Part shown: positions 22,271-32,713 of the stretch, in pieces | Numbering within the stretch: position 1 is the stretch's first letter | How the letters are laid out: every line of letters begins with the position of its first letter | Source of the DNA: Tubiluchus corallicola | Lineage: Eukaryota > Priapulida > Priapulimorpha > Priapulimorphida > Tubiluchidae | Reading direction: 5' to 3' | Assembly: GCA_030141605.1 (NCBI GenBank) | Contig: JAQGDQ010000111.1 | Span: 62,001 to 126,000, forward strand | Length of the DNA stretch: 64,000 bases | Notes under the pieces: generated by a model | What the model saw: only the letters and a program-made list of their open reading frames with translations | Database searches by the model: none | What the model was told of the DNA's origin: nothing | Made by a program: the position numbers and the translations under genes

Positions 22271-23680
22271 CATATTACTATGTGAAACCATTAATTTACT
22301 ATGTCTGACTGCATAAAAAAACAGTCACTTTCTTGCAGTTTCGAAATCTGTGAGTTTCCGTATGGCTAAATACACCACTGTGTGGAACAGGCTTTTGTTA
22401 TTCGAACTACGGCCGTGCGGAATGTGTGGGGGAACATCTTACATTAGTTATAACGGTGATTGGAAACATATCAAAAAACAGGTGTTATTTTAGTTGTACC
22501 TGTGTTACTATACTGTAGTCGCAAAAATAGTTCAAGTAGTTGTAAAGATTTTAAAGCATTTCCCAGACGGAACTCTAAACACCAAATATTGGCAAATCGG
22601 AGATTTTTCAAAAAAAGTTAAAAAGAAACTTAACGATTCCTCAAAAGTCTGAAAATTCTGCATTGCGGATTTTTTTGATATCCAGTTTAAATATCTATAA
22701 CTACTATTCTGCATCACAGATTCAGCTTAAGATCAACATTAACTTGGCTAATTCAAAGTGGCAAAACCTCAGTTTGCTAAATTTGGCTGTTGATCTTGGT
22801 AATATGGAACACCTTTTGAGTAGTTTTCTTGCCAAATGCCTCATTTGAATTTAACTAAAGATTGCATGGTGTGGTGCCATTGTAGACTCGTTTACGACAG
22901 AAGAATTTCCTTTCTTTAGTTTTGTTTAGTAAGATCAAAATTTATTGCTATTTTTATTTACCTTGAGAAAACAAAGATGTGCCGTGATAAACGAGTTAGA
23001 AATCGTGAGACTCGCAGTAACAAGGTGAAAGGTGAGAGGTCTTGTGTCCCATGAAGAATAATATTGCTTCTTTTAATCAATGTGTCTACATATGTTTACA
23101 GTCAGCAATGCAGATTTAAGTTCGAATTTGTGGCGGGTTAGTATTAAAGGAACAGATCAATAATTAATTCAAATAATTCAATGAAAATCTGCAGCTTCAT
23201 CTCTTTCTGTTATCATCTTCTTGGAGCCATTGCAACTTTTGTGCAATAGACTTTAATGTTTGCAAGCTGCAGTTTTTGTGCAAGTCCCATTTATACCCTG
23301 CTATTTCCTCCAATATATTTGAACTTATTCGCCAAAATATGCTTTCATTATTGAAAAGTATGCTCAGTTATATAATAGTAAAATAGTTGAGATCTGTCCA
23401 CTAAGGGCTATCTCATCTTATGTGCAATATCACTCTCAATTTTCATAAAAATGTAAATTGTAGTTAGGTTATAGGCCTATTACGAGTCCATTTTGCAGCT
23501 ACTAAACATGGGAATTTGAAATGCATCTGTGGCACAATTTCTTGGGAATTTTAACTGTTACTGATGTTTTTGCCTTTAGAGTGTCCTTAGTACTAAATAT
23601 TTTTAACTGAATAAGTGCATATTAATCTTAAAGATGTAATGAAATTATGGAAAATTTGATTCCTGGTATGTTCTGTTCTG

Positions 23681-23698
23681 AGCAGCGCCACCTATTAG
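23681..23698 (-). promoter_or_regulatory. CTCF-like motif
   Basis: On the minus strand it reads CTAATAGGTGGCGCTGCT, which contains AGGTGGCGCT, the core shared by animal CTCF sites. Between the receptor and the lectin gene it could be a domain boundary. This is a motif match only. Confidence 0.35.
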
Positions 23699-25689
23699 TC
23701 AATGTTGTTAATATTTGTACTCGCACTAACAGTGCCCTTCATAGTGTTAAAATTTGAACAATGTTACTAATTTTTATTCTAACTATGATTTGGGGAAATT
23801 TTATACTTCTGCATTAATGCAGTGCATTTGTAATTTAAAACGTTATGTAACATGAGTAATATAGCTACACCTGGAGTAACTGCTCGAAGTTTATAAATGT
23901 ATCTGCATTACGGGTAACTTATATTAGATCTATATTGTCATAGAAACAATTTTTTGCAACATTTCATATATTTATTAGCCCGTGTGTGTTTTAGCCATGT
24001 TTCGTCTTCAATTTTTCGATTTTAAAATACTGTATGTGCACATGGTACGCTCTTTTTAATGTGTGATTGTTGTGTGCTTGTTCAGTGTGTATGCGTGCTG
24101 TCTTTTCACATTCACGCCAAGGCATTTTACCTTTTCAATGTAATTAATGATCGTGTTAGATTTTAGTGTTTAGATTTTTGCTCAAGGGGAAACAAATTTG
24201 TGAAACTTTTTGTCAATATCGTACGGACCTAGCACGCGTCTACGCATTTTTAATGTAGCTGGTAATTAGTCATTTCATTTATTGTTTAATTTACACAAAG
24301 TATTAACTTATGTAGTTAGAAAGAAATTCATGTTTCTTTTCATAAAACGAAGTGCATTCCAAAATATTGCTATTATTGACAAATGTAGATCTTCAAGAAT
24401 GAAAGCTTTAATGCTTAAGATTGTATTCAGTTCTGTGTAGTCTACCTCTTGACAGCACTTGGTCCATTTCAGCTAGAAGCATTTCAGCATGCTGACGCAC
24501 CAACTTCATTTGTTTTGTAGCAATCCACTAGAAATTTCGCGAGTGTCGTAGTACTCGATTCTGTACTCGGCTACCTGACTTTCTGACTCCGTAAACTTGA
24601 TTAAATCTTTAAAGTTGACAATAGTTTCTAATCCATGCAGCTAAAATCGTGTGTGCATTACCATGCAAGTAAGATTGGAGTTTGCTCATTGCTGGCCTCG
24701 TGTCTTTCCAACTGCAGTTAAATGTGTGTCAAGAGTATCGGCATTATATACACAGTCTGCAAGTATTACCGTAAAAGCTTCTCAGCCTCCGTGCAATTAC
24801 GAGATTTATTGATGATGCGGGTCTCGTTTCAAATGTTTTCTAAACGTGTTTTCATGTGTAAATTGACTATGGAAAAACTGTTTTCTAAATATTTGTGCCA
24901 TATGTAATTTTACTGCTCTCTACATTATACAATAGCAAATTGGCTAACCGAGTTTCACTCTGTTAAAATTATTAAGTTATGATAAATCCAGTGTAAGTTG
25001 TGGCCGTAAATCAAAATGTATCGAAAACATTTTTATAAAATAAAAAGTTTATTGTTTGTAGGCTGGCCTCCCATTTTGTAATTTGAGTAAATTTAATTAT
25101 TTGTACGTCACATTGTGTCTTAAAACAGGTTTGCTCAAATTTGCAATGCATCGTAAAAGATAGAAACAGTAGTAAATATAAACAGTATGTTACTTACGTT
25201 AAGATATGTCGTCATTTGTTATTATCTTTTGCATGCAGTGTGGCATGTGGTTGTTACGTGTTTACAAAGTTTAATTGAAATTTGAATCAGTATTTTGTGA
25301 ATTAATGGTTGTTGCCTTTGAATGTTCTTCTGTTAATAAATTGTGTCTAGCTGACCAGAGGCTGTTCGCACTTATTTTGATATACATCAAATCATCTTCG
25401 TACAAAGCGCATTTATAAACACTAAACAGAAAATTCAGTATCAAACAGTTTTTTTCACGTTTGTAGCGTGAACAGGTGTTGAACTTCGTGGATTGGTTAG
25501 TGGGCGTATGACGTCATTGTTTTCAATTCGGCATTTTATCATTCAATGATATTCCTTGATACTAGTTCAGATACCAACAATAAGACTATGTATTTGGACT
25601 AACCATATGAAGAGAAAAAACAGAATATGAATAGAATATAATTAACAAACGTCAAAAACTCTTATTAGTATTCTAATAGTAATAGTAAT

Positions 25690-26060
25690 TTATTTTCCTC
25701 CATATATAATAATTTGACAATAAAATACACAAAAATACAAACGAACATAGGAGAAAGGGTGGCGAAAAACCAAAGGTTATCGAGTCAACCACCCTTCTCA
25801 AAGGACAGTAAACAAAAGGACGCTAACGACAGTAGACACAGCTATATTAAAAAATACATAAACGTGCAGAAATACAAAAACAAAAGTACAACAGCGAAAA
25901 ACAAAAATAAAAAACCAAAAACCATGACAAATTTACGAACTACTAGTACTAAGCAAAATACCTTACAATTGTTTCTGAGTGAAATCATTATGTCCATTTT
26001 GCTGACTGTGTTTGCCTGTAATATAAGAAGCATGTTCATTATTGTACATTATAGAAAGTG
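25690..26060 (-). mobile_element. LINE-type 3' fragment (family A, copy 3, reversed)
   Basis: Read on the minus strand it contains GAGAAGGGTGGTTGACTCG, ATAACCTTTGGTTTTTCGC and CACCCTTTCTCC, the same order as the copies at 2560 and 20810. The surrounding A-rich frame is not a gene. Confidence 0.5.
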
Positions 26061-26341
26061 AGTTTGCACCTTATAAAAATGTTTTTCAGCAAAACATTTG
26101 TCTTGTGTAACTTTCTCCGGAGTATTATGCTTTGTAATTCTGAGCCACATTTAGGCCCAAGTCGCGCAAACACATAATACGTAAACTTACAGCTAACCTG
26201 TAATAACTATTATGTGATAAAGGTATACTATAGAGAAAAATTAACTTCATTCAACGCTTGGTATAATTGAAAAGGCCCATTTAATATTTATGCAAAAAAA
26301 AAACATTAAACAACTACACTTTTCCCGATTTTCTTCCAATC

Positions 26342-26584
26342 TTACAAAAGACTTTGACATATGAAGTTCAGATTCCATACGCACCAAATGTCAGCCCCAT
26401 TTATCCTCCTCTGGAACCTGTCTGAGCGCCACGCAGTGTTCTATCTTGCCAAATGAGGACGTTTTGTGTTCGGGTTGGTCATCCAGCCAGTCGCGATAAT
26501 AAGTGGAAGTAAGAAATCTGCCAATATTCAAAAAAGCATATTGGCCTTCCTCTGCCAGATCGTTTAATCCAGTCCAATAAGCAA
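26342..26584 (-). CDS. Lectin exon C: second half of the C-type lectin domain (frameshifted)
   Basis: The acceptor on the minus strand is TTTTTAG, and phase 1 joining gives F-A-Y-W-T-G-L-N-D. It includes the QPE loop, HCVALR and the closing FICQ. The frame is open to TGA right after DKWG (about 26390). The rest of the fold is in the next frame, ending TAA at 26344-26342. The run of four G (CCCC on +, about 26392-26395) is the break point. Confidence 0.75.
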
Positions 26585-29496
26585 CTAAAAAGAAAAAATG
26601 GAAAAGTATCAATTATCATATTCTGGAAATGAAGTTTTATTTGGTGTCTGTAACAAAATCCATGACCAGTTGATTTATTTATTGATATCACCCGCTTGTT
26701 TGTCATGCTTTGAACTACAACTGATTCAGGAGTTTTGCTTGTAGCTATATATAATTATTATTTATCTTTTTGTAGTTAAGTACATGCCATATTAATACAC
26801 AATAATTGTAAATCGTGGTATTACGTAAAATGTGTATGCCTATAATTCTTATTCTTATTTATAATTGTGATAGGCATGGCAAATGCGTTACTGTTGTTGT
26901 TGTCTTCGATGTGGAAGAAGCTTTGTCAAAAGTTTCTTTTTTCAATTACTCAGCGCATTTTTCAGTTTCCTATGAGGAGAATAATCTGCATAAATAGGGT
27001 TTTTAGACCTATGTACTGTTACCATCTGTAAATTGTACGGTGTTTACTAAATTTTGGTGCCAAGTAATGTTACAAGCTACACAGTAACTCATATTTTGAC
27101 ATACCGGTGCGGCTATCCATGAACTTCGTTCCACCAGTTTTGGTGAAAATTCGACGAATTAAATATTTGTATCTTGAAACGTACACACCCAGCAGAAGAC
27201 AGTGACAACCGAACCTGGTCACGATTATGTGATCAGTTTGATCAGATTTTTAATAACCTACACGCAAAACTTTTCCAGGTTTTTCGCAAAAAATCTGCAC
27301 GGTTCGTTGTTGCAGAACTAACACAAAACAATAAACCTCAGTTTCTTTCAGTTTCGTTGTGCAGACGTGCAGTTGCTGTAGGTCAAAGATTAAGCGTACA
27401 ACAGCAACGCGTCTTAACTACAACCGTCTCGTTACGTGTGGATAAAGCAAAGCCGTCTTCCGCTTCAATTCAATAACTTCAGTTGTTTTACGTGAATTTT
27501 ACTTAACTATGCAATAGTCTGTGCGTAGAGAGATTTACTAGCAGAATCTTGCTTGGGAACACGAAAAAATAAACTAGGTAAAAAATGAAACATGTTAATA
27601 AAACTGTTAGTACTACAATAGCAATGGCTGCGAGGCGTTCTCAAGTGTACACAAATGAGTTGTCTGGCACATTTAACCTTTGACCTTTTCACGATCATCA
27701 TCAGTCGCTGGAACTGTGAAAAAGCATGTTGTTAATCGTGGCCTAACCGATTGTGATTCCATCACGAAAGTCAATTTTGATTTTTACCAGACCGAACCAC
27801 AATAACTAAAAAAAATTCTACACATTTTTCTCAATCTAAAATTAACGTGCCTTTACATGTAAATCAAATTCGCGTTTCCTTTACCTGCCTTTATGGCGGC
27901 ATAATAGCAATGGTTATTTATTTATTTATTCATTAATTTTCCACCTTTAATGTACAAAGTCGTTAAGTTATAACGCTTTCATTTCTACTGCAAATTGAAA
28001 TTCTGGCACAAGGTGGTTCATAGTCAGGGCACGCAAACCGAATATACGGTCAAAACCGAATTAAATAAAATTACAAATTTAAAAAGAAACTGAGGGAATT
28101 ACTTATAAATAGACGTTAGTTACAATGTATTTTCTTTTCTTTTAACTGTATCAAGCTTTATGTAATATTAATTCTTTATTTTTAATATTGATTATTTTAT
28201 ATTTTTACTGCTATGTAATATAGACTGTGGAAAGAAAAACCTCATTTATGGGGCCTGCATATGTAATGTAAAAATAATAATAATAAATAGGGCATAACGT
28301 TACATTTCCTGCTGTCAACTTCCATTCATTAATCTACATAGGCCTACCGCGCAACAACCCCCCCCCCCCTCCCCGGATACGGGCAAACAGATTTTTTTCT
28401 GGCAATCACAAAATTTTTCGGGCGCCGGTCACAAAAAAATGAAATAATATTTTTCACAAAAGGAAATTTCGAATGCCGCCAAATGAAGTGCCCAAAATCC
28501 GGTCATTTTTATCATGGAGTGGGGAGGGGCAATTCCCGACTCGACGTTAGCCTGCTCTTTTTCCGCCTATTTTACAGGCAAAAGTGGCTCAGCTCCCTCC
28601 CCCTGGAAAAATCGGCCAGTACGCCTATGTTTTCACGTCCAGGTGTCATTGCCATGCTACTTACAGGGTATTCTCCTGTCATAGCCATGCCATGCCGTCC
28701 ACTGTCCAGTGTCCTTTAATAATCATCTACGCATATGTTTTCACGTCCACGTAGTGTTACTGTCACTGTCATTGCCATACTACTTACAGGACGTTCTCCA
28801 GTCATAGCCATACCATGCCGTCCACTGTCTAGAGTCCATCAATAATCATCTACGCATATGTTTTCACGTCCACGTAATGTCACTGTCACTGGCATTGCCA
28901 TATTACTTACAGGGTAACCTCCTGTAAGCTTTGCCAAGCCCCTCTGCCACCAACGATTCGTTGAATTCCAGACTGAATTCTATGACCAGTCGCTTGATAT
29001 CTGGAGTGTCAATCTCCACAAGCCTCATTACACGCCTGTGACATTCTCGAACCGCGGTGAACCAGTTGACTTGTCCCATTGCGAAGAGGTAGCAGTACTT
29101 GTCATCCGTCTTCCATGGGTGTCTTGGTTCGCATAATCCCTCTGGGCAGCCTTTTGGTGGACAACCGCCACTAACTATTCTAGACTGACCTGTCTCTTCC
29201 AGCACAGTATCTGAAATGACTTGTCTAGTAAAAAAATGTTTGGCTCCAGCCATAAAATATGATTGCAGTGTGTCTTCTTTTGTATGAATATTATTGAGTT
29301 CTTTAGTTTAGTATAAGTAAACCTATACAGCATACGCTCACAGAATCAAGTCACTGCATAAATACGTGATCAAGGTACAACTGAGGAGCCTCATGGAAGA
29401 AGATGGACGCCACGAAAAATCCCAAAATACTATTTACAAAAATGTTTTATTGTAACTGATGGCGTTTTGAGCACATATTTTCTCTTCTTATATATG

Positions 29497-29535
<39 letters not shown>

Positions 29536-30032
29536 GCGTGTGCGTGTGCGTGTGCGTGTGCGTGTGACGGGCATTATATGATATGGGATTCTTCATAAAA
29601 ATCTGTTGATTTTATTTTAAAGTACAGTCTTCTAAAATGAGATACATGACTGACAGAGGTATGAAAATCCTCCCGTAATGAGAGAAACAACAGTGTGACA
29701 GTGTGAAAATGCATAGATGCAATTTCGCCTACCCATTCATTCACTAAGCAAACCCAGTAAGCTCATGGCATGCCCACTTTTGTCATTTAGCGCTTATGTA
29801 TGTATAAATTTCGCGTATAAATTTCTAGCTAACAAACTACCATATACGTTACCCATACATTTCCGGACCAGCTTGGCGTTGCTTAGCTTCGATTGTCATT
29901 TCCCTTACGAATTGTTACAATTTTGTAAAATGTAAGACATCGAGACTTACAATTGTGTATGTTTTCAACCATTTTCTCAGTCTTCTCCAGTGTACTTTTT
30001 ACTTCATAACAAACTCCGTTAACTTCGTTTGG
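26342..30032 (-). CDS. C-type lectin-like gene, partial, with a frameshift
   Basis: Three minus-strand exons, 30032-29951, 29210-28911 and 26584-26342, join with matching phases (1 and 1). The product has a linker with LEKTEKMVENIHN, then a C-type lectin domain: YCYLF, WFTAVREC, YWTGLNDL, WLDDQPEH, HCVALR and WCVWNLNFICQ. The domain binds carbohydrate or protein ligands outside the cell. The Ca-site text is QPE rather than EPN or QPD, and W-A-D replaces W-N-D, so classical sugar binding is uncertain. At about 26392 the frame that ends in DKWG-stop must shift by one base (one G too many) to continue as ADIWC...FICQSLL. That is either a disabling mutation or a sequence error. A first exon with signal peptide was not found. 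Confidence 0.75.
27347..27735. mobile_element. MITE (family C, copy 2)
   Basis: It matches 16153-16576: GCAGTTGCTGTAGGTCAAAG, CGTCTTAACTACAACC, GATTTACTAGCAGAATCTT and CTGGAACTGTGAAAAAGC. The right inverted repeat survives but the left end is degraded. It lies in intron 2 of the lectin gene. Confidence 0.75.
28060..28290 (+). mobile_element. Possible LINE 3' tail
   Basis: AT-rich sequence ending in ATGTAAAAATAATAATAATAA, a TAA-type simple-repeat tail typical of LINE 3' ends. No coding remnant seen. Lies in the lectin intron. Confidence 0.3.
28620..28920. repeat. Tandem repeat of about 108-123 bp that includes the lectin splice donor
   Basis: Three units start at about 28621, 28729 and 28852, each with TATGTTTTCACGTCCA, CATTGCCAT-x-TACTTACAGG and CCTGT/CCAGTCATAGCC. 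The last unit runs into lectin exon B: its CTTACAGGGTAACC is the minus-strand GGTTACCCT|GTAAG donor. Upstream units keep the same donor-like ACCCTGTAAGTA or TCCTGTAAGTA. Confidence 0.8.
28911..29210 (-). CDS. Lectin exon B: first half of the C-type lectin domain
   Basis: 300 nt. The minus-strand acceptor is ATTTCAG, preceded by a T-run. The product begins YTVLEETGQSRIVSGG, has a Cys-rich lead (CPPKGCPEGLCEPRHPW), then KYCYLFAMGQVNWFTAVREC, and ends ...GKAYRRLP. The donor CCCT|GTAAGTA has phase 1. The in-frame ATG at 29253 lies upstream of the acceptor and is probably intronic. Confidence 0.75.
29490..29566. repeat. TG microsatellite passing into CGTGTG repeats, second array
   Basis: TATATG, then TG, then six CGTGTG units, the same order as 2813-2942. 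It lies in the intron between lectin exons A and B. Confidence 0.95.
29951..30032 (-). CDS. Probable lectin exon A (linker)
   Basis: 82 nt with minus-strand acceptor TTACACTCAG and donor AATT|GTAAGT. The phase-1 end fits exon B exactly. It encodes PNEVNGVCYEVKSTLEKTEK and MVENIHN, a short Cys-containing helical linker. It is supported by splice signals and phase rather than homology. Confidence 0.5.
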
Positions 30033-31093
30033 CTGAGTGTAAGCAACAATGAACAACTTATAAAAATTTTCCACGAAGTGAAAGGAAACCGGCAATTGAT
30101 TACAGGTAAATGTTATGCATATTAGTTCAAGGTTCTGTACAATGATGAAAGTTTAAACTGTAAACAGAGAAATAAACCAGTTTTATAGCCGAAATTTTGT
30201 AAGTTCTTGTATGAGATTTTAATTTAATATTTTAGCAAGAGAATGTAATAATATGACTATCCAAAGGATGTATGCATGTACAATATGCTATTGATCATTC
30301 CAAGAATAAGTGCATGTACAATAATGCTATTGATAATAATAATTCTGATTAATTACGACACACTAATAATCAAATAAACAAAAGGAAAGAATCGTGAGCT
30401 TCACGACAAAGAAAACTAAACATGCCCTACAAACGGTCTCAAAATTCTAAAAGTATAGAACAACTGTTCAAAAAAAATTCCCTGAATTGTGAGCTGCAAA
30501 CTTTGTAATTATTTCAAGCTTCTGAGCCAATAAATCAATAACACATTTGGGCTGAAAATGTCAACAAAATCATCCTATACAGTTAACGAAAGTAATAAGT
30601 TTGGCTTCCTGGTCCCTGTACACAAAGCTCGAGTTCAACACAACTATATAGCAAAATACTGCATTATATTGCGCTATAAACAGGAAACGATTTTAGAACC
30701 TGAACAATGCGAAGTAAGTGTTAGTCTTTTACTTTATCCGAGCACGCCAGAGTTCATCACATGCGGATTAAAATAATAAAAGGACGATTATAAAGCCTTT
30801 TCCATACTAATTTTTAAGGCAAAGGGTTTTTATCCAGAATTTTTTAATGAGGGTCCAAGTAGTTTGATTAAAACCGATGCTATAAGCATGACCAACATAC
30901 TTACACTCCACATAAAAGTAACCTACAGATCTAGACACGTCAAAGCTGGGGCATGTCACATATATTATGACCCACCATAGCAACACCTAGTTTCCTGGAA
31001 ACTTGAACCTGGTGATAAATGGAAACCTCAGTTAGCCTGATTTCTCAGATTTCTTTCTTGCCGTAGGATATTATAGCTTCACGAAAGTCAAAA
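30033..31093. other. Divergent intergenic region between lectin and LRR genes
   Basis: This holds the presumed 5' exon(s) of the lectin gene and the promoter of the LRR gene. No signal-peptide exon could be identified on the minus strand and no TATA box is clear. A short direct repeat around GCATGTACAAT-x-ATGCTATTGAT occurs at 30274-30335. Confidence 0.4.
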
Positions 31094-32713
31094 ATGGTTC
31101 TTATATACGATAGGTTTAGCAAAGGTATTCTTTTACAACCTATTTTATTCACGACAATGTTTTTCTTAGGCAGATCTAAATACTTTAGTCCGTCATGCGA
31201 AGAAGACGCAGAACTTAAGAGGATTTGGTGCAACAGAGAATCGGGAACATACTTGGTTCAAAACACACTGCGAATGCTACGTAAGAGATTGATGGACAGA
31301 GCTGCTGAAATTGGTATTATTTGTGTTTGGATAGACGATTATTATGACAACAAACTGCCCGAAGATCTCTTAGGTGGAACTGCAACACATCCAATTAAAT
31401 TGCACAGTTTTAGACTACGTCATGCTAGCCAGCTATTTACAATTGATGAGAACTTTCTGGATGCAGACTGTGTAAAAATACTGAGCATATTCAATGCTGT
31501 AAATTTGACAAGTATCCACCGTCGTGCATTCCACAACCAGAATCAAATGGTTGAAATTGAGATTGGCGACTGTACAAAACTGATGCATCTGGAAATGGAT
31601 GTCTCTAAATCTCCTGATCTCAGAGCCATTAAACTAATTCGCACTGGCATTACAACATTTGATGCACCAATACTTCACCCGAATATCGCATTTAACATAT
31701 TTAGTCTCTATTTCTTCGAAAATCCTTTCACATGTGACTGTAAGATGGCCTGGACAAAGAGTGAGCCGTGGAAGAATTCTTGGATTGACTGCAATACACC
31801 ACACTACAGCTGGAACAGCAGCAAAGAGGAGCTAACGTTAGATGACATATGTCACACCACTACAACCACCACTACAGTGACTTCCAGTACAACTGGTTAT
31901 CCAACTGGAAGTTCAACCACTGGTCCTACGTGTGTTGTTCTTGAAAACAAACCATACAAGCTAAGATGCGGTGACAATGGCCATATTCTTCCTCACACAT
32001 TGGCAAACATATCTACCTCAATTTTGGACATTGTGGCAGAGTTAATCATTAATAATTACGTACATGATCAGCTGCCAAAAGACTTTCTAAGAGGAAAGAA
32101 GGTGTCAAAATTAAAGTTTCTGAATTCAACTATAAAAGAATTGGGAGATTATGACCTACATGGTTCTGTGGAACACTTTGCAATGCATATGAACTACAAA
32201 ATTACTATAGTCCATTCCAAAGCATTTAAGCAGATGGTGCTTCTCCAATCGGTAAAGTTCTCAGTGTGTCCAAAGTTGACGACAGCAAACCTGGACCTCT
32301 CCCATAGTTTTGTGATTACCAAAATCTCTTTTATTGAAACAGCAATACAGCACATGACGATGCCTGTGTTACGTCAAAATGTTAGTCCCAGCGAAATTTC
32401 TTTCGAAATGCTATCTGGTCGGTTAGTGTGCAATTGCGATGCTGTTTGGATGAAGAATGTCCAATGGGCATCTAGTTCTGTAGATTGCTGGTCGCCCTTG
32501 AGGATATCACACCAATTTGTAACTGTCAGAGATTTCAATTGTCATTTAAAATATGCAGATTTCGAGGAAATCCCGGTAGTTTCAGATGCTGTTAAGATCA
32601 TCAGGAGCAGCATGCTATTATTTACTCTTCTTCTTCTAACATTAGCTGCTGTTCTGCGAGAAAGCTGTTTGCACTATAATTACTGTTTATGTGTTATACC
32701 TGACGCCCATTGA
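31094..32713 (+). CDS. Two-module leucine-rich-repeat surface protein, intronless
   Basis: 539 residues in one frame from ATG (AAAAATGG) to TGA. Residues about 10-28 are hydrophobic after Lys (KGILLQPILFTTMFFLG), a plausible signal sequence. Two related modules follow, about residues 35-255 and 283-500. Each has degenerate LRRs (DNKLPEDLLGG versus HDQLPKDFLRG) and ends in a Cys cap, NPFTCDCKMAWTK...IDC and RLVCNCDAVWMKN...VDC. A Thr-rich linker (TTTTTTTVTSSTTG) joins them. Near the C-terminus SSMLLFTLLLLTLAAVL is a membrane segment or part of a lipid-anchor signal. The capping pattern resembles arthropod extracellular LRR proteins. A recognition or adhesion role at the cell surface is inferred. 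It is divergent from the lectin gene. Confidence 0.8.
   Translation: MVLIYDRFSKGILLQPILFTTMFFLGRSKYFSPSCEEDAELKRIWCNRESGTYLVQNTLRMLRKRLMDRAAEIGIICVWIDDYYDNKLPEDLLGGTATHPIKLHSFRLRHASQLFTIDENFLDADCVKILSIFNAVNLTSIHRRAFHNQNQMVEIEIGDCTKLMHLEMDVSKSPDLRAIKLIRTGITTFDAPILHPNIAFNIFSLYFFENPFTCDCKMAWTKSEPWKNSWIDCNTPHYSWNSSKEELTLDDICHTTTTTTTVTSSTTGYPTGSSTTGPTCVVLENKPYKLRCGDNGHILPHTLANISTSILDIVAELIINNYVHDQLPKDFLRGKKVSKLKFLNSTIKELGDYDLHGSVEHFAMHMNYKITIVHSKAFKQMVLLQSVKFSVCPKLTTANLDLSHSFVITKISFIETAIQHMTMPVLRQNVSPSEISFEMLSGRLVCNCDAVWMKNVQWASSSVDCWSPLRISHQFVTVRDFNCHLKYADFEEIPVVSDAVKIIRSSMLLFTLLLLTLAAVLRESCLHYNYCLCVIPDAH

Larger units (their letters stand above)
22271..26341. other. Intergenic or 3' UTR region, no gene recognised
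   Basis: No exon is supported. Short reading frames are scattered and biased to AT-rich codons. Part may be a long 3' UTR of the nuclear receptor. A CTCF-like motif lies at 23681-23698 and a reversed LINE-type fragment at about 25690-26060. Confidence 0.45.

Noticed and set aside
25714-26061. 115-residue Lys/Asn/Thr-rich frame
   Set aside because: A-rich low-complexity sequence in a reversed LINE-type fragment.
29211-29253. ATG at 29253 as the lectin start
   Set aside because: A good acceptor lies 40 bases downstream and the leading residues are no signal peptide; an upstream exon joins in phase.
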